Origin: Promethearchaeota archaeon
GTDB lineage: Archaea; Asgardarchaeota; Lokiarchaeia; Sigynarchaeales; SOKP01
Reading direction: 5' to 3'
Assembly (NCBI GenBank): GCA_016839655.1
Contig: JAEOTW010000106.1
Coordinates: forward strand, 1 to 19,145
DNA length: 19,145 bases
Shown: positions 6,955-13,653 of the stretch, one piece after another
Layout of the letters: every line of letters starts with the position of its first letter
Position numbering within the stretch: position 1 is the stretch's first letter
Notes under the pieces: model-generated
What the model was told of the DNA's origin: nothing
The model's database searches: none
Seen by the model: the letters and a program-made list of their open reading frames with translations, nothing else
Program-made: the position numbers and the translations under genes

Positions 6955-8730
6955 TTATTCCCGATAAGTTGGATACCAATACAACTTTCTCATGCAGTTA
7001 TATGGGAATCCTTGTAAACTGGAAGCATGAACATGGTATAATTTATCATACATTAAGGGCATGTGATAGGCATATTTATCTATAATTAAATATTGAAGCT
7101 TCTTGTAGTATTCATATCTTTGAACAGTGTCAGTTTCAGCCATAGTAAGGTCTAAGAGAGCATTAATTTCTGGATTATCTATATTTGCAAAATTACTATC
7201 GGATTCTGGATTGACTAATGGATCAATCATGTTAAAGGTTTCAAAATAATCGGGACCCCATCCAACATAAAAAATTTCATAATCATAGGTGGGTGGAGGC
7301 CAATAAGGCCATGGATCCCATGGATCATAACAATCTATATATATTCCTATTAAGTCCATATCTTCCGTGAAGCGTTGGATAAGAAGTGTTATGAAGTGAC
7401 TAGCTGATCTATGGTGAAAAGTAAGTGCATTATTTGAGAAGTTTCCTACAGCAGGAACAAATGATGAAGCTTGCCAATCTGCTTCGTTTCCTCCAGGAAT
7501 GAATTTATCTCCATCCATAGTCCCAATATCCCATCCTACGCCATAACCCATACTTTGCATATATTGCCTAGCTAGTGAAATGTTATAATGAGCTCCTGTG
7601 ACAGAAGAGTTGTGCGCTGGAAATCCCGGAGGAACCAAAGAATTAGCTCTGACTGTGGTATCCTCAGCAATATCGTGATTAAGATAAGTATAGTTAAAAG
7701 CGTGTGAAATGGCTTTTCTCCAAGTCAGATCTAATTTTTCAGAATCAAATGCAATATACCAATAGATTGACCCATTTATATAAGGATTAGTTCCATCTCC
7801 AGTTACGGTAATATCAGGATCTACTTCAAAATCAGGCTTGAGGGAAGATAAACCTTGCCCCAAAAAATCAATTTTTCCTGCTAACATTGCATTGTTAGCG
7901 CTCACCGCGTCTCTATAATACACATAAATAATTTCATCCCAGTAAGCACCAGTTCTCCAGTATCGCTCCCATCTAACGAATCTTGTTTCTGAATTAGGAA
8001 TATATCTCAATAATCTGAAAGGACCAGTTCCAATTACAAGATCTTCACCAAGAACTAACATTTCTTGGGCAGGGGTAGATTCGTGACCAACAATAGAACT
8101 CCCTGCATAAGCTATTAAACCTTCAGCAGGTGCAAATGGTCTGTTTAGAAAGAGCATAACTGTGTATGGATCTGTTGCCTTATGGACATCCCACCAAGCA
8201 CTACTTAAAGTATCATTGAAGATTGGAATTCCATCACTAAATTTATAAATAGAGTGTGGAAAGGACATAACATGAGTGGCTGGATCTAACGTACCAGACC
8301 AGTTACCAAAGAAGTTGATTCTTTCAAAGGTATGAATAACATCTTCTCCGGTAAAGAGTTGACCATCATGGAAATATACATTTTGACGCAGTGTAAATGT
8401 TATATTGGTGCCATGGTGTGTGGAGAGAAATACCCATGATTCTGCAAGTCGTCCAATCAGTGGAAAGTTAGGATCAGATAAATCAGTAGCAATTAAAGGC
8501 TCACATATTTGATCAAACATATTGTTTGAAACACTATCCCAACTATCGCATGGATCCATGGTAACTGGATTAGAAGTTCTTGGTACTCTGAGAATTTCTC
8601 CTGATTCAGAAGTATTATTCAAAACTGAAGAGAGAAATATGGCACTAAAACTGCTAAAAACCACGATATTAGCAATAACCGCAATAAATATTGCCCAATT
8701 CAGAATTTTATTACCAGTACTATCTCTCAT
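6955..8730 (-). CDS. SBP3: family-5 peptide-type solute-binding protein, mosaic (591 aa)
   Basis: Binding protein of the DppA/OppA fold with an N-terminal TM anchor (about 11-37) and the family landmarks LAESWVF, LRQNVYFHDGQLFTGED, IGTGPFRLLRY, PPGFPAHN and YWYPTYRE. It reads as a chimera. The first 45 residues and upstream DNA match SBP4. The central LKPDFEVDPDITVTGDG and YGVGWDIGTMDGDKF segments, and the C-terminal NALLDLTMAETDT to IIDKYAYHMPLMYDKLY segment, match SBP1 and SBP2. The ASHF...LLIQRFTEDMDLIGI segment matches SBP4 and SBP5. Two local insertions are unique to it: the FLSTHHGTN segment near residue 102 and the WWDVHKATDP segment near 180. A proline/tryptophan-rich DPWDPWPYWPPP stretch around residue 475 replaces the WDQFIH region of SBP4/5. 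It has its own promoter. Confidence 0.87.
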   Translation of the reverse strand: MRDSTGNKILNWAIFIAVIANIVVFSSFSAIFLSSVLNNTSESGEILRVPRTSNPVTMDPCDSWDSVSNNMFDQICEPLIATDLSDPNFPLIGRLAESWVFLSTHHGTNITFTLRQNVYFHDGQLFTGEDVIHTFERINFFGNWSGTLDPATHVMSFPHSIYKFSDGIPIFNDTLSSAWWDVHKATDPYTVMLFLNRPFAPAEGLIAYAGSSIVGHESTPAQEMLVLGEDLVIGTGPFRLLRYIPNSETRFVRWERYWRTGAYWDEIIYVYYRDAVSANNAMLAGKIDFLGQGLSSLKPDFEVDPDITVTGDGTNPYINGSIYWYIAFDSEKLDLTWRKAISHAFNYTYLNHDIAEDTTVRANSLVPPGFPAHNSSVTGAHYNISLARQYMQSMGYGVGWDIGTMDGDKFIPGGNEADWQASSFVPAVGNFSNNALTFHHRSASHFITLLIQRFTEDMDLIGIYIDCYDPWDPWPYWPPPTYDYEIFYVGWGPDYFETFNMIDPLVNPESDSNFANIDNPEINALLDLTMAETDTVQRYEYYKKLQYLIIDKYAYHMPLMYDKLYHVHASSLQGFPYNCMRKLYWYPTYRE

Positions 8731-8884
8731 AAATATGTCTTAATATTATTAAATTCAATTTTACCGAATTGATTTTAATTTGGTTTTCTTGGTAGTTGTT
8801 AATTATTCTCTTCTTTGAGCTATTTAAATATTTGTTCTCGATTTTTCACATTTCAGAATATTTCAATTTTTGCACATTCCATAT
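8731..8884 (-). repeat. 154-bp promoter region repeat, copy 2 (upstream of SBP3)
   Basis: Partner of 6801-6954, with the same length and the same order of elements: TATA box (about 8820-8830), the TTAAC...AAGAAAACC element (8781-8802) and the TCAATT/AATTGA hairpin. The two copies are more alike than the coding sequences they precede, so either a recent duplication/gene conversion or selection on the leader has kept them together. Confidence 0.85.
8819..8831 (-). promoter_or_regulatory. TATA box of SBP3
   Basis: Same TATTTAAATAG box as in the SBP4 promoter, about 90 bases before the ATG. The predicted transcript start lies near 8796. Confidence 0.5.
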
Positions 8885-10621
8885 TTATTCCCGATAAGTG
8901 GGATACCAGTACTGAGATCTCATGCAGTTATAATGGATACCTTTTAAGTTAGAAGCATGAACATAGTACAATTTATCATACATTAAGGGCAAATGATATG
9001 CATATTTATCAATAACTAGATACTGAAGTTTTTTGTAGTACTTATATCTTTGAGCAGTGTCAGTTTCCGTAGTAGCTAGAGCAAGAAGAGTATTGATTTC
9101 AGTATTATTTATTTTGCCGAAATTGGAAGTGGATTCTGGATTAACTAATGGATTAATCATATTGAAGGTTTCAAAGTAATCAGGACCATTCCCGCAATAA
9201 AAGATATGTATCCTATCTGGATTAAGTTCTAGTATTCTTATAAACCTATCATAGTCCAAATTTGGTGGAGGGGCAATCTCAATACCTATTAAATCCATAT
9301 CACCAGTAAATCGTTGAATAAGGAGACTTTTAAAATAACTATCATAAATATTAGGAAAAATCCAACCCCCAGTAAAGTTTCCTACGGCTGGAGTCCATGC
9401 CGCTGCTTGCCATAATGCTTCATCATCTCCAGGAATGAATTGCTCTCCGTCCATAGTCCCAATATCCCATCCTACGCCATAACCCATACTTTGCATATAT
9501 TGTCTAGCTAGTGAAATGTTATAATGAGCTCCTATAACAGAAGAGTTATGAGCTGGGAAACCCGGTGGAACTAATGAATTAGCTCTCAAAACAGTATTCT
9601 CTTTAATGTCATGTATAAGATATGAATAATTAAAGGCGTATGATATGGCTTTTCTCCAAGTTTGATTTACATAGAGGGCGTTAAATGTGATATACCAATA
9701 GTGTGGACCGTTAATATATTCAGAGGTACCATCTCCAGTTACGGTAATATCTGGATCTGCCTCAAAATCAGGCTTGTAAGAAGCAATACCTTGACCTAAA
9801 TAGTCAATATCTCCCGCTAACATAGCTTTATTTGCTGAAATTGCATCTTCATAATATACATAGACCATATCTTCCCAATAAGGTCCAGTCCTCCAGTATC
9901 TTTCCCATCTCCTGAATCTAATTTCTGAATTTCTAATAAAGCTTACCAATTTAAATGGTCCAGTTCCAATGACTAAATCTTTGCCAAGATTTAAGATTTC
10001 GTAGAGAGGGGTAGAATCGGGGTGTAAAATAGAACTTGCTGTATAGCCTAAGAGTCCCTCAGCGGGAGCATACGGACGATTTAAAACAAGAGTCACTGTG
10101 TAATCGTCAGTAGCGAAACTTAAAGTATCATTAAAAATTGGGATTCCGTCTCTAAACTTGTAAAGTGAGTGGGGAAAAGCCATAGTATAAGTCTCAGGAT
10201 CCAACGTTCCAGACCAATTACCGAAAAAATTTATTCTTTGAATAGTATGCAAAACACAATCTGCAGTAAATCTTGTACCATCATGGAAAAATACATTCTC
10301 TCGTAGTTTGAATTCAATTGTCGTATTATCAGGCCAATACCATGATTCTGCTAACCTTCCTACAAGTGGGAGGTCAGGATCAGTTATATCATATGCTGTC
10401 AGGGTTTCAACTACTTGATCAAGCATATCATTTGATGTACTATCCCATGAATCTACTGGATCCATAGTAACAGGATTATTTGTTTTAGCTACTTTAAAAA
10501 CTTCACAACAACTAACAGGCTCTACAATTGTTATCATAGACATAATAAGGTTTCCAATACCAGAGAAACCAATCGCTACTATTAACACTACTATAACTGC
10601 ATTTTTACTTTCTGTTCTCAT
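8885..10621 (-). CDS. SBP2: family-5 peptide-type solute-binding protein, membrane-anchored (578 aa)
   Basis: Family-5 binding protein with the usual landmarks: LAESWYW, FKLRENVFFHDGTRFTADC, IGTGPFKLV, RWERYW, PPGFPAHN and the YWYPTYRE end. A TTG in frame at 10633 would add four residues. I chose the ATG at 10621 because TGGTAT lies five bases before it and MRTESKNAVIVVLIVA aligns exactly with SBP1. The TM anchor is about residues 8-32. Just after it, a CC pair (EPVSCCEVF) replaces the TSESGE linker of SBP3-5. This is not a good archaeal lipobox, so lipid attachment is doubtful. The ligand-side C-terminal half differs strongly from SBP4/5 (PNLDYDRFIRILELNPDRI around residue 460), which suggests a different peptide range. 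It has its own promoter in the 139-bp gap upstream. Confidence 0.87.
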   Translation of the reverse strand: MRTESKNAVIVVLIVAIGFSGIGNLIMSMITIVEPVSCCEVFKVAKTNNPVTMDPVDSWDSTSNDMLDQVVETLTAYDITDPDLPLVGRLAESWYWPDNTTIEFKLRENVFFHDGTRFTADCVLHTIQRINFFGNWSGTLDPETYTMAFPHSLYKFRDGIPIFNDTLSFATDDYTVTLVLNRPYAPAEGLLGYTASSILHPDSTPLYEILNLGKDLVIGTGPFKLVSFIRNSEIRFRRWERYWRTGPYWEDMVYVYYEDAISANKAMLAGDIDYLGQGIASYKPDFEADPDITVTGDGTSEYINGPHYWYITFNALYVNQTWRKAISYAFNYSYLIHDIKENTVLRANSLVPPGFPAHNSSVIGAHYNISLARQYMQSMGYGVGWDIGTMDGEQFIPGDDEALWQAAAWTPAVGNFTGGWIFPNIYDSYFKSLLIQRFTGDMDLIGIEIAPPPNLDYDRFIRILELNPDRIHIFYCGNGPDYFETFNMINPLVNPESTSNFGKINNTEINTLLALATTETDTAQRYKYYKKLQYLVIDKYAYHLPLMYDKLYYVHASNLKGIHYNCMRSQYWYPTYRE

Positions 10622-10648
10622 AATAGATACCAAGTATTTTTGCTTTTA

Positions 10649-10701
10649 TTGGCTTTCTCGTTAATTATGAAATACATTCTTCAAAGAACTTTTTAAATTT
10701 T
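10649..10701 (-). promoter_or_regulatory. SBP2 promoter: TATA box and shared leader element
   Basis: On the minus strand AAATTTAAAAAGTTC (about 10687-10700) is the TATA region, followed about 30 bases on by TTAACGAGAAAGCCAAT (10649-10664). The TATA core and this element are near-identical to those of SBP1 and related to those of SBP3/4. The remaining intergenic sequence is less conserved, which highlights these two blocks. Confidence 0.5.
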
Positions 10702-10760
10702 TTCTCATCAATTTTTTTATTTTGAAATATCTTTACTATCAACAGTAAAACTTTAATTCC

Positions 10761-12479
10761 CTATTCTCGATAAGTTGGATACCAATATTGACTTCTCATA
10801 CAGTTATAGGGGATTCCTTTAAGGGTAGTAGCATGAACATAGTACAATTTATCATACATTAAGGGCAAATGATATGCATATTTATCAATAACTAGATACT
10901 GAAGTTTTTTGTAATACTTATTTCTTTGAGCAGTGTCAGTTTCCGCAGCAGTTAGAGCAAGAAGGGCATTGATTTCAGTATTATTTATTTGACCGAAATT
11001 GGAAGCAGATTCTGGATTGACAAATGGATCAATCATATTAAACGGTTCAAAGTAATCAGGCCCCCAACCCGCGTAATATATATCATATGGAGCTTCCCAC
11101 CAAGGATCTAACCAATCCCAGCTACTTCCATATCTAATTTTAATTCCAATTAAATCCAAATCTTCTGTAAATCTTTCATTAAGAAGGAAATTAAAGTAAC
11201 TTCCATATCTATAGCGCATCCATAGAGCGTTATCTGTAAAATTCCCATTTGCAGGTACAAATTCTGCTGTCTTCCACAGAGTTTCATCAATTCCAGGGAT
11301 GAATTCATCTCCATTCATACTACCTACATCCCATCCTACACCGTATCCCATCTTCTGCATATAAAGTCGAGCTAATGTGATGTTATAATGAGCACCTGTT
11401 GTAGAAACGTTATGAGCTGGGAATCCTGGTGGAACTGGTGAGTTAGCCCTAACAACAGTATCATCTTTAATTTCATGGATTAAATATGAATAGTTGAATG
11501 CAGATGATATCGCTTTTCTCCAAGTCTGATTTATATATGGGGACATAAATCCAATATACCAATAGATTGGACCATTGATATAATCATTCACTCCATCTCC
11601 AGTTACCGTAATATCTGGACCTGCTTCAAAATCAGGCTTAAGAGAAGCAATACCTTGACCTAAGTAGTCAATATCCAAAGCTAACATAGCATTATTAGAA
11701 GAAATTCCATCCTCATAATAAACATAGATAAAACCATCAAAATAAGATCCAGTTCTCCAATATCGCTCCCACCGTTCAAATCTAATCTCAGAATTAGGAA
11801 TGTATTTTACTAATTTGAATGGTCCTGTTCCAATGACTAGGTCCTCACCAAGATTTAACATTTCGTAGAGAGGAGTTGAATCAGGGTGTAAAATAGCACT
11901 TGCTGTATAACCTAAGAGTCCTTCAGCAGGACCATAAGGTCGATTTAAAATAAGAGTTACACTGTGATCATCAGTGGCAAAGCTTAAACTATCATTAAAA
12001 ATAGGGATTCCATCTCTAAACTTATAGAGTACATGAGGGAAAGCCATTCTCTTAGTCACGGGTAAGTTGCCCGTCCAGTTCCCAAAATAATTTATTCTTT
12101 TTATGGTGTGTAATACACAATCAGAAGTAAATCTCGTACCATCATGGTAAAACACATCATCCCTTAGTTGGAATACTAATGTTGTATTATCAGCCCAATA
12201 CCATGATTCTGCTAATCTCCCTACAAGAGGGAGGTTAGGATCAGTTATATCATATGCAATAAGGGTTTCAACTACTTGATCAAGCATGTCATTAGACATA
12301 CTATCCCATGCTTCTACTGGATCCATAGTATAAGGATTAGATCCCTTAGCTACTTTAAAAACTTCACCAGAGGTAGTACTCACAACTGTTAACATAGATA
12401 TAATAAGGTTTCCAATACCAGAGATAATAATTGCTACTATTAAAACAACTATGACTGCATTTTTACTTTCAGTTCTCAT
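10761..12479 (-). CDS. SBP1: family-5 peptide-type solute-binding protein, membrane-anchored (572 aa)
   Basis: First gene of the array. Landmarks: TM anchor about 8-32 (VIVVLIVAIIISGIGNL), then SGEVFKVAKGSNPYTMDP, LAESWYWADN, FQLRDDVFYHDGTRFTSDC, IGTGPFKLVKYIPNSEIRF, RWERYWRTG, a PVPPGFPAHN variant (Ser-to-Pro versus the paralogs), and the YWYPTYRE end. An ATG at 12491 also lies in frame. The ATG at 12479 aligns with SBP2 and has TGGTAT five bases upstream, so I prefer it, though both are possible. It is closest to SBP2 overall. It diverges from the plus-strand S6e gene across a roughly 260-bp region holding both promoters. Expected role: capture of extracellular peptides for a transporter not encoded here. 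Confidence 0.87.
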   Translation of the reverse strand: MRTESKNAVIVVLIVAIIISGIGNLIISMLTVVSTTSGEVFKVAKGSNPYTMDPVEAWDSMSNDMLDQVVETLIAYDITDPNLPLVGRLAESWYWADNTTLVFQLRDDVFYHDGTRFTSDCVLHTIKRINYFGNWTGNLPVTKRMAFPHVLYKFRDGIPIFNDSLSFATDDHSVTLILNRPYGPAEGLLGYTASAILHPDSTPLYEMLNLGEDLVIGTGPFKLVKYIPNSEIRFERWERYWRTGSYFDGFIYVYYEDGISSNNAMLALDIDYLGQGIASLKPDFEAGPDITVTGDGVNDYINGPIYWYIGFMSPYINQTWRKAISSAFNYSYLIHEIKDDTVVRANSPVPPGFPAHNVSTTGAHYNITLARLYMQKMGYGVGWDVGSMNGDEFIPGIDETLWKTAEFVPANGNFTDNALWMRYRYGSYFNFLLNERFTEDLDLIGIKIRYGSSWDWLDPWWEAPYDIYYAGWGPDYFEPFNMIDPFVNPESASNFGQINNTEINALLALTAAETDTAQRNKYYKKLQYLVIDKYAYHLPLMYDKLYYVHATTLKGIPYNCMRSQYWYPTYRE

Positions 12480-12530
12480 AAAAAATACCATGAATTTTTT
12501 TTTTACAATTGAATTTTTTGAATTCTTTTT

Positions 12531-12581
12531 TGGCTTTCTTGTTAACTAATAGATATTTGCTCCAAAGAACTTTTTAAATTT
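12531..12581 (-). promoter_or_regulatory. SBP1 promoter: TATA box and shared leader element
   Basis: The minus strand shows AAATTTAAAAAGTTC (about 12567-12580) as TATA region and TTAACAAGAAAGCCA (12531-12545) at the predicted transcript start. Both blocks recur upstream of SBP2; the second recurs in looser form upstream of SBP3 and SBP4. Confidence 0.5.
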
Positions 12582-12740
12582 TTGCTCATCAAATTTTAGA
12601 TTTTACAATATCTATATTTTCAATCCAGAGATGTTAACTACTTTTGATTTTTTCTTTTTGTAGACCTATCCATAAAATTTTTATGAAAATAAACATTTTA
12701 GATGTTAATCTTGCTTTTTTAAGTTTGATATTGATGCATC
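12582..12740 (+). promoter_or_regulatory. Divergent intergenic region with the S6e promoter
   Basis: No gene is visible in this stretch. A TATA-like AAAATTTTTATGAAA lies at about 12674-12688 on the plus strand and would start a transcript near 12710. TGAT at 12732-12735 lies five bases before the GTG start of S6e and is its Shine-Dalgarno. The part left of about 12660 is plain AT-rich spacer. Confidence 0.4.
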
Positions 12741-13139
12741 GTGAGTTCTGAAAAAATAGTCTATAAATTGAACATTAGTGGTGGAAGCGAAGGTCCCGGA
12801 AAAGGCTTGTCTAAAGTAATTGAGATTGATGAGAAGAAATTTCGATTTGAAGGGATGAAAATCGGAGAGACCATCAAGGGGGGAGTTATAGGTTTTCCTA
12901 ATTATGAATTTGAAATTATGGGGGGTAGCGATTCAAGTGGATTTCCCATGAGGAAAAGCGTTCATGGTCCAGTTAAAAAGAAGATACTGGTTTCAAAAAG
13001 GGGCATTGGTTATAAACCCCGAAGAAAGGGTGAAAAAAGAAGGAAAACAGTTCGCGGCAATGAAGTAACCTATGATATGACATTGATTAATTTAAAAGTT
13101 CTAAAATACGGCGAAGCTGAACTCTTTAAGAAAGAATGA
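12741..13139 (+). CDS. rps6e: Ribosomal protein S6e
   Basis: Small-subunit ribosomal protein of the archaeal/eukaryotic S6e family, 132 residues, usual for archaea (no long C-terminal phosphorylated tail as in eukaryotes). Diagnostic segments are the glycine-rich GKGLSKVIEIDE near residue 20, IGETIKGG (41-48), GGSDSSGFPMRKSVHGP (about 61-77), and the basic KPRRKGEKRRKTVRGN (about 91-106), which contacts rRNA. The start is GTG at 12741, set by TGAT five bases upstream. It is followed after 28 bases by L24e and the two are probably one transcript, with a T run after L24e as terminator. Confidence 0.95.
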   Translation: MSSEKIVYKLNISGGSEGPGKGLSKVIEIDEKKFRFEGMKIGETIKGGVIGFPNYEFEIMGGSDSSGFPMRKSVHGPVKKKILVSKRGIGYKPRRKGEKRRKTVRGNEVTYDMTLINLKVLKYGEAELFKKE

Positions 13140-13167
13140 AATTAAATATTTACTGATATGATGGTTT

Positions 13168-13350
13168 ATGGTAAAGGTAAAAAAGTGTAGTTTTTGCGGG
13201 TATGATATCCCTATTGGAAGGGGATTAATGTTCGTGCGTCGGGATGGGACAGTTTTGAATTTTTGTGCCAATAAGTGCCGTAAAGCAATGTTGGATCAAA
13301 AGAAAAAAGCAAGAAGAACAAGATGGACGGCACATTACGGAAAACAATAA
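13168..13350 (+). CDS. rpl24e: Ribosomal protein L24e
   Basis: Large-subunit zinc-binding ribosomal protein, 60 residues, standard archaeal length. Zinc ligands are Cys7 and Cys10 (KKCSFCG) and Cys33 and Cys37 (NFCANKC), followed by the basic RRTRWTAHYGK tail. The ATG at 13168 has TGATGG with the TGAT core ending six bases before it, the same register as in S6e and S28e. In many archaea L24e follows S28e; here it follows S6e instead. Confidence 0.96.
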   Translation: MVKVKKCSFCGYDIPIGRGLMFVRRDGTVLNFCANKCRKAMLDQKKKARRTRWTAHYGKQ

Positions 13351-13360
13351 GTGAATTCCA

Positions 13361-13380
13361 ACTTTTTTTATCAAAAAATT
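13361..13380. terminator. Bidirectional T-run terminators between L24e and rpoN
   Basis: The 39-bp convergent gap contains a T7 run on the plus strand (13363-13369), just after L24e. An A6 run (13373-13378) reads as a T run on the minus strand just after rpoN. T-rich runs are the usual archaeal termination signal. Confidence 0.5.
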
Positions 13381-13389
13381 ATCTTGATA

Positions 13390-13590
13390 TTATTGAAGTC
13401 GAGGGAACTTCAGTAACTCATCTATCAAATCTACATGGCCGACCACCATTCTTTTGCAGCAGAAGCGTTCAATACCGAGATCCTTGAAAGCTTTTTCTGA
13501 AGATTCACCTTTTTCTAACATTTCGAGGTATGGTTTGTATACATGGGCGATGAGTTTACCACAAGAAAAACAACGAATAGGTATAATCAT
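13390..13590 (-). CDS. rpoN: DNA-directed RNA polymerase subunit N (Rpb10 homologue)
   Basis: 66-residue zinc-binding subunit of archaeal RNA polymerase, part of the Rpo3/10/11/12 assembly platform. It begins MIIPIRCFSCGK with Cys7 and Cys10 and has the adjacent pair Cys44-Cys45 in RFCCKRM, the unusual CX2C...CC zinc site of this family. The length matches archaeal homologues. It sits 63 bases downstream of the 766-aa membrane protein on the same strand and could be read from that transcript; AGGTT directly before the ATG is too close to be an ideal ribosome site, so a separate short-leader transcript is also possible. It is convergent with L24e. Confidence 0.96.
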   Translation of the reverse strand: MIIPIRCFSCGKLIAHVYKPYLEMLEKGESSEKAFKDLGIERFCCKRMVVGHVDLIDELLKFPRLQ

Positions 13591-13653
13591 AACCTAGAAA
13601 AAGAAGCATTGTAAAAAAATTTTTAGATTTTTTGATATAACTCTAAATATCCA

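Noticed and set aside
10522..10533. CC pair in SBP2 as an archaeal lipobox
   Set aside because: The residues before it (PVS) do not fit the usual hydrophobic-small-Gly/Ala pattern, and the four paralogs have no cysteine there, so a plain TM anchor is more likely.
3248..12491. Transposon or insertion-sequence origin for the repeated DNA
   Set aside because: The repeats are diverged paralogous genes with their leaders; no transposase, terminal inverted repeats or target duplications are visible.
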